From NCBI GenBank assembly GCA_023245765.1, contig JAHFJP010000013.1, forward strand, positions 1 to 34,157: 34,157 nucleotides of DNA. The letters are read 5' to 3'. The translations under genes and the position numbers were made by a program. Of this stretch, positions 20,825 through 29,065 are shown in pieces; position 1 is the first letter of the stretch; each line of letters starts with the position of its first letter. The stretch is from Candidatus Peribacteria bacterium (GTDB lineage: Bacteria > Patescibacteriota > Gracilibacteria > Peribacterales > Peribacteraceae). The notes below the pieces were generated by a model. The model ran no database searches. It was given only the letters and a program-made list of their open reading frames with translations, and was not told where the DNA came from.

Positions 20825-22132
20825 GTGCACCCCCTCTCTCCCCTCGATGGCCGCTACGCAAAGTCCGTTGATGCGTTGCGCCCGTTCTTTTCTGAGGAGG
20901 CTCTCATGCAGGCGCGGGTGGAGGTCGAGGTGCGGTACTTTATAGCGCTGTCGCATTTGGAGGGTGTGCGGGAACTCAAACGCGTGAGTCATGGTCAGGA
21001 GAAGGCGCTCCTGATATTGGTTGAGAAGTTCAACGACGCAGCCTATCACAGGATCAAAGAAATCGAAGGTGTCACCAAGCATGATGTGAAGGCGGTCGAG
21101 TATTACATCAAGGAAAAGGCCGCGCGGATTCCCGGTCTCAAAAAATCCTTGGAGTTCATCCACTTCGGTCTCACGAGCGAAGACGTGAATAACCTGGCGT
21201 ACGGTCTCTGCATTCACCGGGCCCTGCGTCTTTCCATACTGCCATCACTCACCTCATTCTCCGGAGAACTCAAGAAACTTGCATCGTCCACGAAGAACAT
21301 CCGCCTCCTCAGTCTCACCCACGGTCAGCCCGCCACGCCGACGACGCTCGGCAAGGAGATGATGGTCTTCGTCGCGCGGCTCAGCCATCAACTCAATCAA
21401 CTTACGCGCGGCCGCCTCAGCGGCAAACTCGGCGGAGCTGTAGGGAACTTCTCCGCACACGGAGCGGCATATCCCAATGTCGCGTGGGAGAAGTTCCGCG
21501 ACAAATTTGTGAAAAGTCTTGGTCTGTTGCCGCTCGAATACACCACGCAGATCAATCCGCACGACGACATCGCCGAACTCAGTCATCTCATGTCGCGCAT
21601 CAACACGATCCTGTTGAGCTTCAGCCGCGATATGTGGATGTACATCAGCCGTGGCGTCTTCCGTCAGAGAGTCGTCAAAAAAGAAGTCGGCTCATCGGCG
21701 ATGCCGCACAAAGTGAATCCTATTGATTTCGAAAATGCCGAAGGAAACTTTGGCGTCAGTTCGGCTCTCTTCATGCACTTCGCCGAGAAGCTCCCCGTGA
21801 GCCGTCTGCAGCGTGATCTGAGTGACTCGACCGTGCAGCGCAACATTGGTGTTGCGTTCGGGTATCACTTCCTTGCCGTCCAGTCATTGATCAAAGGCCT
21901 CGGCAAAGTCGACGTCGATCGCTCAGCCATCAAACATGAACTCGATATGCATCCCGAAGTCGCCGCCGAAGCGATTCAAATGATTCTGCGCAAGCACGGC
22001 GTCAGCGGTGCCTACGAGCAACTCAAAGCGCTCACGCGGGGGGAGAAGGTGACGAAAGACATGCTCAAGAAGTTTATCGGGACGCTGGAGATTCCGAAGG
22101 CGGAGAGGGAGAGGCTGAAGAAGATGCTGTGA
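20825..22132 (+). CDS. purB: Adenylosuccinate lyase
   Basis: This cytosolic tetrameric enzyme of the fumarase/aspartase superfamily cleaves SAICAR to AICAR and adenylosuccinate to AMP, both with release of fumarate. Starting at GTG 20825 it has 435 aa. Motifs in order are HPLSPLDGRYAKSVDALRPF, EIEGVTKHDVKAVEYYIKEK near residue 82, FIHFGLTSEDVNN, SLTHGQPATPTTLGKE with the catalytic His near 157, and the signature loop GSSAMPHKVNPIDFENAEGN near 292. The set matches the E. coli-type PurB. The frame starts earlier at 20771, but the -10 and the parallel start in the remnant copy favour GTG 20825. Its TGA abuts the next convergent stop. Confidence 0.96.
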   Translation: MHPLSPLDGRYAKSVDALRPFFSEEALMQARVEVEVRYFIALSHLEGVRELKRVSHGQEKALLILVEKFNDAAYHRIKEIEGVTKHDVKAVEYYIKEKAARIPGLKKSLEFIHFGLTSEDVNNLAYGLCIHRALRLSILPSLTSFSGELKKLASSTKNIRLLSLTHGQPATPTTLGKEMMVFVARLSHQLNQLTRGRLSGKLGGAVGNFSAHGAAYPNVAWEKFRDKFVKSLGLLPLEYTTQINPHDDIAELSHLMSRINTILLSFSRDMWMYISRGVFRQRVVKKEVGSSAMPHKVNPIDFENAEGNFGVSSALFMHFAEKLPVSRLQRDLSDSTVQRNIGVAFGYHFLAVQSLIKGLGKVDVDRSAIKHELDMHPEVAAEAIQMILRKHGVSGAYEQLKALTRGEKVTKDMLKKFIGTLEIPKAERERLKKML

Positions 22133-23395
22133 TTATTTTTTCGGCGGAGCGCCCTTCGAGCCGCCACCCTTTCCCTGCTGATTTTCGTCGCCTTTTCCCG
22201 TCAACTCGTCGCGTTTCTTCGCGACGCCAGTCAGTCCTTCCATTAATTTGCCGCAGCCCCCCTGATCGCGTATCAAAACACGCAGTTTCGCATCACCTGT
22301 TTTCTGCTGCTGGTCCGCAGCTGCGGCAAGAATTTCTTTGCGTACTTTGTCGAATGCCTCACTCTCATTATCGTTCTTGGCAAGCGCGTCACCCATTCCG
22401 CGCTGGCTGCACAGTTCGCTGGCGATGGAGAGCCCTTTCTCTTTTCCCGCCGGGCTTTTGCCTTGAAGGAGACTCAGCGCCTGCTGGAAACTGAATTTGG
22501 ACATTCCGGAGGAGGCTGCAGCTGCTCCCTCCTGCGCTTCCTGTTCAAACATCTCGTCATCGACAACAGGCATGTGCGTCATAATTTCCTTCAGCCAGAC
22601 GCCGACTACTCCCTCCAGTGGATTGTTTTCCTTTGCGCGTTTCGCGAGATCCCTGTCCACAATTTCCTGACAATATGCAATCACCACTTTGCGAAGCATC
22701 CATTCTTTTTTATTGACTGGAGCCGTCAACAAAATTTTTCGCAGCGCAGCGCATGCGCAAGACTCACCGGGGATTTTTGCGAAGAGGGGAATCTGCTTCT
22801 CGATGGGCAGTTTGCTCGTTGTATATGAAGTTTTGTCTGCTTCAGGAAGATGATTCTTCAGAAGACTATCTCCGACAATCTTGGCTGCAATGTCGCCTTC
22901 TATGATGCTGGAAATGAGGCGGCCACGTACCAGTTGCTCCAATAATTTTGCTTCCTGCTCAAACGCCGAAGGAGCGTCTGGCAAGTCGTTCGCGGTATCA
23001 ACCAATTTTGCGTTGACCGTCTCAGCGCCAGCAGGGGGCTTTGGCGGAATGAAAGCGAGTGACAGGGTAATGGACTTGCCATCCATGCCTTCCGCACTGT
23101 CCAGAAAAATTACCGCTCCAAGTTTCTCAACAATTTCCTCATGGACGTGAACGGCAATCGCGTTGATGCGCTTCTTGGGATCGTCCGGTGATTGAAGGAC
23201 AAAGACACATTGTTCAGGGGGCGCTATTCTCTGCGGCTCATCCGTCCGTTGCGTCATTCTTTTTACAACGAGAGATCGCACGCCGCCGTTGGCGATGATG
23301 AAACTGCCTTCCCTGCGCTCCAGTATGAGGACCCCGCCGCGGAGTTGCGGTTTCGCATTCGTTTCCCCATCAGCTGGCGGTTTTTCTTGGGGCAC
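22133..23395 (-). CDS. Hypothetical protein, about 420 aa, Gly/Lys-rich C-terminus
   Basis: I do not recognise this protein. It is soluble, with no signal peptide or membrane helix. The first part (about 20-130) is probably beta-rich (GGVLILERREGSFIIANGG, CVFVLQSPDDPKKRINAIAV); the middle is helical (AFEQEAKLLEQLVRGRL) and carries a CACAALR motif; the end is low-complexity (GKGDENQQGKGGGSKGAPPKK-like). The frame begins at TTG 23398, but minus-strand TACGGT (plus 23402-23407) ends 6 nt before GTG 23395, which I use. Several Cys residues are spread through it without a clear zinc motif. It converges on purB with zero spacing. Confidence 0.7.
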   Translation of the reverse strand: MPQEKPPADGETNAKPQLRGGVLILERREGSFIIANGGVRSLVVKRMTQRTDEPQRIAPPEQCVFVLQSPDDPKKRINAIAVHVHEEIVEKLGAVIFLDSAEGMDGKSITLSLAFIPPKPPAGAETVNAKLVDTANDLPDAPSAFEQEAKLLEQLVRGRLISSIIEGDIAAKIVGDSLLKNHLPEADKTSYTTSKLPIEKQIPLFAKIPGESCACAALRKILLTAPVNKKEWMLRKVVIAYCQEIVDRDLAKRAKENNPLEGVVGVWLKEIMTHMPVVDDEMFEQEAQEGAAAASSGMSKFSFQQALSLLQGKSPAGKEKGLSIASELCSQRGMGDALAKNDNESEAFDKVRKEILAAAADQQQKTGDAKLRVLIRDQGGCGKLMEGLTGVAKKRDELTGKGDENQQGKGGGSKGAPPKK

Positions 23396-23401
23396 CAAAA
23401 T

Positions 23402-23407
23402 ACCGTA
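23402..23407 (-). promoter_or_regulatory. Putative -10 for the 420-aa hypothetical gene
   Basis: Minus-strand TACGGT ends 6 nt before GTG 23395. The same hexamer and spacing occur at asnB. Confidence 0.4.
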
Positions 23408-23510
23408 CGAGCACTTGGTGCGGGCGGCAAGATCCTTGCCGCCGAAAACTGACGGTTATCATTCTTTACTCTTCTGGAAGCCAAAAAAAGCATTGCCACC
23501 GATGTCATGC

Positions 23511-24665
23511 TCACGGCTCGCGATCGCCATTGCGATGCAGTGCCTTTTGCAGCAGCGCGATTTCCTTGAGACCGCTCCCGGTGTTGATGAGGAGGATGTT
23601 CTTGCCGAGTGCGGAAATCCTTTTGGAATTCTCCAGGAACGCGGCGAAGACGCTGGCGGAGGAGAACTCGGGGAAGATTCCTTCCCGGTCGATCGCGTAG
23701 CGCAGGCCGTCGATTACCTGATCGTCGGTCACCGAAATGCCGAAGCCGCCGGACTCCCGCATCGCATGGATGGCCTTGGCGCTGCAGTAGGATTCGTTTG
23801 CAACGATCGCTTCGCATTCCGACTCGGGAACGTTCTTGAGGACCGTGACCCACTTGCCGCTCTCAAACGCCTGGTTGATCGGATCACCGCCCTGTACCTG
23901 CACGCAGATCATCACGGGAATTTTTTCGGCAAGTCCCCAGCGCTTCAGTTCCGCGAAGCCGTGATAGATCGATGCGAATGCCGAACCGTTGCCCGCGCAG
24001 CAGAGGACGGCATCCGGCACGCCGTGCATCTGTTGCCAGACTTCGTACGCGATGGTCTTGGCTCCTTCGCAGCGCAGCGAGAAGACACCGGAGGTCATGT
24101 TGTGCACTCCCGAAGGCAGATTTTCGAGCAGATACCGGTACGTCTCCTCGTAGCTCTCGCCGACCTTGTGCGCGTGCCCCCCGAACATTTCGATCATCTG
24201 CACTTTCGTTTTCGACGTGCGCCGTGGCACATAGCACGTCATCCGGATGCCATAAATCCGCGCGTAGAAGGCCGCCGAGAGCGCCGCGTTGCCCGAGGAG
24301 GCGATTGCGAGATCATCCCATCCCTGCTCATGCGCGTACGCGAGCGCAAGCGCGCTCTCGCGATCCTTGAAGCTCCCCGTGGGATTCATTCCCTCATTCT
24401 TAATGAAGAGTTGCGCAAACACCTTCGATTGAATCAGTGGGGTGTTTCCTTCTCCCAGCGAGAATGGAATGTCCCGGATCGGTAGCACCGGCAGGAACCG
24501 TGCGATGCCCTGCCGATCGGGATCGTAAAAATCCCCGTCCGGTTTCGGGACGTGGAGAAAGCACGTGTCGTAGCCCTTTTCGTGTGCCGGGAGATCCCGC
24601 GCGTCGTGCGTGCGCTTGCCGGTGATCACGTCTTCGCATTCAGGCGGTCTTTTTTCGCAGAGCAT
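23511..24665 (-). CDS. Threonine synthase-like PLP-dependent enzyme
   Basis: The 384-aa protein belongs to fold-type II PLP enzymes. It shows GEGNTPLIQSK near residue 71, FIKNEGMNPTGSFKDRESAL with the PLP lysine at about residue 100, IASSGNAALSAAFYAR, and the phosphate-binding CCAGNGSAFASIYHGF. The arrangement is that of threonine synthase, which converts O-phosphohomoserine to threonine, but related enzymes make other amino acids by beta- or gamma-replacement. No other threonine-pathway gene is in the window. Its start lies 26 nt inside the preceding gene, tying it to the argS-M20 operon. It is the last gene of that operon. The true reaction may differ from ThrC. Confidence 0.85.
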   Translation of the reverse strand: MLCEKRPPECEDVITGKRTHDARDLPAHEKGYDTCFLHVPKPDGDFYDPDRQGIARFLPVLPIRDIPFSLGEGNTPLIQSKVFAQLFIKNEGMNPTGSFKDRESALALAYAHEQGWDDLAIASSGNAALSAAFYARIYGIRMTCYVPRRTSKTKVQMIEMFGGHAHKVGESYEETYRYLLENLPSGVHNMTSGVFSLRCEGAKTIAYEVWQQMHGVPDAVLCCAGNGSAFASIYHGFAELKRWGLAEKIPVMICVQVQGGDPINQAFESGKWVTVLKNVPESECEAIVANESYCSAKAIHAMRESGGFGISVTDDQVIDGLRYAIDREGIFPEFSSASVFAAFLENSKRISALGKNILLINTGSGLKEIALLQKALHRNGDREP

Positions 24666-25620
24666 GGTGGGCGCCGGAGGAATGGGGGAGGGACTGCGAC
24701 TCGGACGTGAAGATGTTGAAGAACGGCATCACGCGCACGCCGAAGTGATCCATCAGAATCTGCCGCACTTTTTTCTGTTGTCCTTTAAAGCTGAACTCCC
24801 GCTCATTCTGGCGCCTGGGGAGCACATTGACGATGCCCTGGCCGAGATAGGCGTACTTGATGATCGAGAGTGCGGCGTCGAGTGACGCGCAGCTCATTTT
24901 TCCCTGGTCCAGTGACATCAGTTCCACGCCACGGTACCCCAGGAGAAGTTTTCTGTTTGCCTCGGACGGAGTGATGCCGTCATCGCCGGATGCAGACTCC
25001 TTCTCGGACACCAGTGACTGGAAGCGGTGCATGTACTCCACCATTGAGCGTGCAAGCGGCGCCATGTCGGCTTCCCACATCAGATAATCCGGCGGAAAAC
25101 CGTTCTCTTCCGCGAGCGACAGATACGCATCGACATCCAGATTCTCGTCGTGCGCGCCGGTCGCCGGATTGGGATTATAGTTATCGACGAACAAGACCCG
25201 TTGCACGCGGATCCTCTGTTGTTCGAGCAGCACGGTCAGTCGCCGAGCATCGGCGTACTGCAATTCCATCGAACGCACGAAGTCGGGATCGTCCATGCTC
25301 TGGAACATGTACGCGTGCGCCGCCTCGAGCACGACGGTCGTGATATGGGCGTTGCGGATTCTGTGGACCAACTGCTCCACGTGGCGCGGTGCCGGATCGG
25401 ACGCTCCCTGCAGCACCGGATGTGCCGGAACCTTTCGCCCGGCATTCTCCGAGAGAATTTTCCCCCAGACCTGCGGCACCGTCTGATCGTATTGATTGGT
25501 CTGCAGGATCGTCTGATGCAACCGCTGGAAGAAATGCCGCTGGTTGAACTGCGTCAGCATCGGCATCTTCCCATTCGGTGCAACCGGTTCGCGCTGGAGG
25601 CGGGAGGGTGAGACGATCAT
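24640..25620 (-). CDS. Unrecognised protein in the argS-M20-PLP operon
   Basis: I cannot assign this 326-aa soluble protein. Visible elements are a helical first third (FNQRHFFQRLHQTILQTNQY), THxx-type segments HITTVVLEAAHAYMFQSMDD, a predicted strand-loop VLFVDNYNPNPATGAHDENLD, ANRKLLLGYRGVELMSLDQG, and SIIKYAYLGQGIVNVLPRRQ near the C-terminus. Gene overlaps are tight: 4 nt (ATGA) with the M20 gene upstream and 26 nt with the PLP-enzyme gene downstream, so the three are almost certainly made together. An enzyme acting on an aminoacyl or amino-acid intermediate would fit, but this is inference from position only. Confidence 0.75.
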   Translation of the reverse strand: MIVSPSRLQREPVAPNGKMPMLTQFNQRHFFQRLHQTILQTNQYDQTVPQVWGKILSENAGRKVPAHPVLQGASDPAPRHVEQLVHRIRNAHITTVVLEAAHAYMFQSMDDPDFVRSMELQYADARRLTVLLEQQRIRVQRVLFVDNYNPNPATGAHDENLDVDAYLSLAEENGFPPDYLMWEADMAPLARSMVEYMHRFQSLVSEKESASGDDGITPSEANRKLLLGYRGVELMSLDQGKMSCASLDAALSIIKYAYLGQGIVNVLPRRQNEREFSFKGQQKKVRQILMDHFGVRVMPFFNIFTSESQSLPHSSGAHHALRKKTA

Positions 25621-26855
25621 GAGGGGAGAGGGGAAGGTTGAGCCGATCGCAGAAAGACGTTTGCGTAGAGATCAGCGCCGGCGAAGACCGAGGCGATCCG
25701 GATGCGCTCATCGGGCTGGTGGGCGAACGCGAGGTCGCCCGGCCCCATGGTGATGCCCTGCATGTCCGCGCCATTGCGGAAAATCCGGCCCTCGTCGCCG
25801 CCGTTGAATCCCGCGGCTTTGCGGCCGCTCGCCTCCTCGGCGATGCGGACGATATCCGCCGCCGCGGGCGTCATCGATCCCTCGCCGTCCTTGAGAATTT
25901 CCAGTGTCACAGTCTCGCCGCCGGGCAGCGTCTGTGACGTGATCAGATCGATCATCTCTTCCACCCGCAGGCGGTGCACAAAGGGGAGCGTGCGCATGTC
26001 CACGGTGAACCGCGCGTGCTGGGGCGTCGTTGAATAATCGCCGGTCTTCACCTCCGCGGCGGAGACCTGCACGGTGGAGTGCGGTGGATCGAAAATCTGC
26101 GCTTCGGCATCGCGCCGACTGCCGTAGTGCATCATGCGGCCGTACTCTGCGATCTCGTGAACGATGCTTGAGCCCGCCATCAGCGCGTTTTGTACCAGCT
26201 GCGACACGTGGCCGGCGTTGAGTGCCTGCACGCGGAAGTGCGCCAAAAATCTCCCTTTATGCGCGCGCATCGGCGTAATATGCCCGCCGATTTCGGTCGG
26301 TTCGCCGGCGAGAAAATTATTTGTTTGGAGCAGCCGCGGCGTGCCGAGCAGTCCGGCTGCCAAACGCGCCCCGCGCATGGAGAGTTCCAGTGTCGTCGCT
26401 TCCTCGTCGTAGGTGAAGAGGACCGTCACACGTTTGTGCGCGTCGATCAGCGCCTGCCGCACGTCGCTGCGGAGTCCCGCGAGCAGCATGCTGACGCCGG
26501 TGCCGTGCGTGTCGCACGTGCCGCGCCCCACCCAGAGCTCATCAGTTTCGTGGAGCTTCCATGGATTATTCGACCACTGCTGGCCGTCGACGCCGACCAC
26601 GTCACTGTGGCTGACGGCGGCGAGCGTCTGTTCACCGGCTGGATCGCCGATCTCGACCGCCAGGAGCGCGCGATTCGCGAACACGGGGTCGGGGTGGATC
26701 GTGTACGGGAGCGGGTGCTTTCGTAAAATTTCCTCCATCGCCTGGATGAATGCGAGGTTCCCCTCACCGGGCCGCTGGCTGTGCTGCACCATCGTCGACA
26801 TCAGGTCGCGTGCGACCGGATACTCGGGATGGGAGAGGTGCGGAGCGACGGGCAT
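25617..26855 (-). CDS. M20-family amidohydrolase/peptidase (ArgE/DapE-like)
   Basis: The protein has 412 aa and the layout of dinuclear zinc M20 enzymes: VSHSDVVGVDGQQWSNNPW (metal His83 and catalytic Asp85), LWVGRGTCDTHGTGVSMLL (bridging Asp115), FTYDEEATT (catalytic Glu151, metal Glu152), and late MGPGDLAFAHQPDERI supplying the last His. A dimerisation domain lies between. Such enzymes remove acyl groups from N-acyl amino acids (acetylornithine, succinyl-diaminopimelate) or cleave dipeptides; which applies is not decided by sequence. It follows argS by 21 nt and is coupled to the next gene by an ATGA overlap. Substitution of Thr-His in GRGTCDTHG for the common D-M-K is notable. Confidence 0.88.
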   Translation of the reverse strand: MPVAPHLSHPEYPVARDLMSTMVQHSQRPGEGNLAFIQAMEEILRKHPLPYTIHPDPVFANRALLAVEIGDPAGEQTLAAVSHSDVVGVDGQQWSNNPWKLHETDELWVGRGTCDTHGTGVSMLLAGLRSDVRQALIDAHKRVTVLFTYDEEATTLELSMRGARLAAGLLGTPRLLQTNNFLAGEPTEIGGHITPMRAHKGRFLAHFRVQALNAGHVSQLVQNALMAGSSIVHEIAEYGRMMHYGSRRDAEAQIFDPPHSTVQVSAAEVKTGDYSTTPQHARFTVDMRTLPFVHRLRVEEMIDLITSQTLPGGETVTLEILKDGEGSMTPAAADIVRIAEEASGRKAAGFNGGDEGRIFRNGADMQGITMGPGDLAFAHQPDERIRIASVFAGADLYANVFLRSAQPSPLPS

Positions 26856-26876
26856 GTTGGCGAGAGGAAAAAGAAG

Positions 26877-29027
26877 TCACATCCGGTCGGGCAATTCGAT
26901 GTGCAGAAGATGCGCGGCGTTGAGGAGCACCTGGCGGCAGCTCTCAATGAGCCGCAGCCGGAAGGCCCGCACCGGACCCTCGGCTCTTGTAACCGGATGC
27001 GTGGTGTAGAAGTTATTGGCAAGCTGGCAGAGCTCGGTCATGTACGCGGCGATCTTGTGCGGCGCGTTGCTGTTGACGGCGTCCTGGATCGCGCGCGGGA
27101 AGCCCGCCATCGCAACGAGCATCGCCCGCTCGAGCGCCGAGAGTTCGTCCGGAACGTTCAGTTCACTGGCTGCATCCTCGCCGGAATTCTTCGCCGTGAT
27201 CGCGGCCAGGCGGCAGCAGGTGTACTGGATGTACGGGCAGTGGCCTGACTCGACGTGCTTAGCGGTGTCCGGCGAGAATTCGATATCCCGCCGCCGGTCC
27301 TGGCGCAGATCGTTGAAGATGATCGCGCTGATGCCGACTTTTTTTGCCGTGTCCGCCACATCTGCGTCCGCCATCTGCGCCGACCGGCCGTCGGCGCCGG
27401 TGTTTTTCTCGCGGATCACGGCTTCCGCTGCCTGAATCGATTCGTCCAACACATCGTTGAGTAGCGCCATCTTCCCGCCGCGCGACTTCATCTTCCTTCC
27501 GTCGATGTTCAAGTGCCCGAAGTCGATATGCTCGGCCTGCCCGCGCTTGATATACCCGAGCTGCTCGGCCATACCAAAGAGCATCAGGCAGTGCCGCTGC
27601 TGCTCTTTACCGATCACATAGAGGATCTTTGCGGCACCCAGCTCCTGGGTCCGGTAGCGGATCGCGGCAAGATCGCGCGTGAGGTACACCGTGCCGCCCG
27701 AAGGCTTGAGGATCACCTCCTCCCGGTACGCGTTGTCTTTCCCTTTCATCATTTTGTCGTTCATTTTTCCGCTCGAAGGGTCGTAGAGCGGCTGGCCGGG
27801 GAACACGACCGCACCATCATCATTCTTCCGCAGAACCTGCTTATCCAGACCATCGGCGATCACGGGTTCCATGCGGTCTTCGTAGAAGCTCTCGCCCTGA
27901 GTGGCGTCAAATTCAATTTGCAGGCGCTCGTACACATGGGAAAAATCTTTCATGCTCCATGCCAGGAACTTCTCCCACAGCGCCGTGAGTTCAGGATCTC
28001 CTTTTTCTAGCTTGAGGAAGATATCGCGTGCCTCGGCCACCGCGGTCGTATCCTCCTTCTCCTTCGCGACGAACGCCCGGTAGATCTCCATCAGCACTGC
28101 CGCCGGATTCTCTTCCAATTTCCGCAGAAATTCGTCCCCGCCGTCACGGACTTCTTTGCGATACTGGTGGATGATTTTGCCGAACTGCGTTCCCCAGTCA
28201 CCCAGATGATTAACCCGCAGCGACACATACCCCGCTGCTTCATGCAGATTACAGAGAGCATGTCCGATGATCGTTGAACGCAGGTGCGCGACGGTCATGT
28301 TCTTGGCGACGTTGGGTGCCGAGTAATCGACCAGAACCACGTCGCCCTTCCCTTCGTCGTAGGAACCGTAGTGATCTTTCTGCTCCCGGACTTGATCGAG
28401 CAACATCCGTGCGAAGCCGGTGTGCTCGAGCCGGATGTTCACGAACGGACCCATCGCGGTTGCCTGCGCCACCAGCGGGTGCGACGAAAACGTCTCGGCC
28501 GTTTCGCGCGCGACATCCGCGGGATTGCGCTTCTGTGCCCGGGCCAGCGCGACCATCGTGCAGCAGACGTCGATGTTCTGCGTCGCCTGCACGTCTGTTG
28601 GGGGGATCGAAAGCGTCAGTTGCGCGGCGGGGTCCGGCAGCAGCTGTTGCAATTCTCGTTCCAGGCGCGGCAGCGCATACGAGAGGAGGTCGGGCAGGTG
28701 TTTTTCCCGCGCCTCGGCCTTTTTTTGGGCCAGGCGGCTGCGGACGGCCGCATCGAGTTGCCGGTTTCTTGCCGTTAGCGCATTTCCCACCGTATCAGTC
28801 GCTCGTTCCCGAGTATCAGCCGATGCCAGGCCCACAGAGGGGTCCTGCACCACTTCCGGCTGGCGTTGCAGCACAATCTCCTCAAGCTGGTGAGTATCAA
28901 CAGGCATGAGGCCATACAACGTGAGGGGAAGATCTCGCAGAAGGGGGTGCGCAACAGATTGTTTTTCATATTCCTGTTTTTTGGCTTCAAATAGAGCTAT
29001 TTCCGGTTCCACGGGGTCGTGGAACAC
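26877..29027 (-). CDS. argS: Arginyl-tRNA synthetase with N-terminal extension
   Basis: This class I enzyme charges tRNA-Arg. The catalytic core starts with VLVDYSAPNVAKNMTVAHLR at 231-250 and RVNHLGDWGTQFGKIIHQY; the KMSKS-equivalent is GRKMKSRGGKMALLNDVLDE; the C-terminal anticodon domain ends LLNAAHLLHIELPDRM. In E. coli ArgRS the same core motif begins near residue 118, so about 110 extra charged, mostly helical residues precede the usual N-terminal tRNA-binding domain. The HIGH motif reads T245-V-A-H248 in place of H-V-G-H. GTG 29027 is the longest start; ATG at residue 41 is possible. A 20-bp dyad overlaps the start. The gene heads a four-gene operon. Confidence 0.9.
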   Translation of the reverse strand: MFHDPVEPEIALFEAKKQEYEKQSVAHPLLRDLPLTLYGLMPVDTHQLEEIVLQRQPEVVQDPSVGLASADTRERATDTVGNALTARNRQLDAAVRSRLAQKKAEAREKHLPDLLSYALPRLERELQQLLPDPAAQLTLSIPPTDVQATQNIDVCCTMVALARAQKRNPADVARETAETFSSHPLVAQATAMGPFVNIRLEHTGFARMLLDQVREQKDHYGSYDEGKGDVVLVDYSAPNVAKNMTVAHLRSTIIGHALCNLHEAAGYVSLRVNHLGDWGTQFGKIIHQYRKEVRDGGDEFLRKLEENPAAVLMEIYRAFVAKEKEDTTAVAEARDIFLKLEKGDPELTALWEKFLAWSMKDFSHVYERLQIEFDATQGESFYEDRMEPVIADGLDKQVLRKNDDGAVVFPGQPLYDPSSGKMNDKMMKGKDNAYREEVILKPSGGTVYLTRDLAAIRYRTQELGAAKILYVIGKEQQRHCLMLFGMAEQLGYIKRGQAEHIDFGHLNIDGRKMKSRGGKMALLNDVLDESIQAAEAVIREKNTGADGRSAQMADADVADTAKKVGISAIIFNDLRQDRRRDIEFSPDTAKHVESGHCPYIQYTCCRLAAITAKNSGEDAASELNVPDELSALERAMLVAMAGFPRAIQDAVNSNAPHKIAAYMTELCQLANNFYTTHPVTRAEGPVRAFRLRLIESCRQVLLNAAHLLHIELPDRM
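29006..29025 (-). repeat. 20-bp dyad, copy 2, at the argS start
   Basis: GTTCCACGGGGTCGTGGAAC overlaps the first codons of argS (GTG at 29027-29025). It matches the dyad at 4464-4483 except for two transitions. As it lies at the predicted transcription start it could be an operator or a 5' hairpin in the mRNA. Confidence 0.5.
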
Positions 29028-29052
29028 TTGGGTGATTTTGTATATTTAATAA

Positions 29053-29058
29053 TATTAT
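29053..29058 (+). promoter_or_regulatory. Putative -10 for the UMF1-type transporter
   Basis: TATTAT ends 7 nt before ATG 29066, the same hexamer and spacing as at 19804-19809. The surrounding 29036-29065 is almost pure A+T, in contrast to the flanking genes. TTGGGT (29028-29033) is a weak -35 with a long 19-nt spacer. Confidence 0.45.
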
Positions 29059-29065
29059 TTATAAA

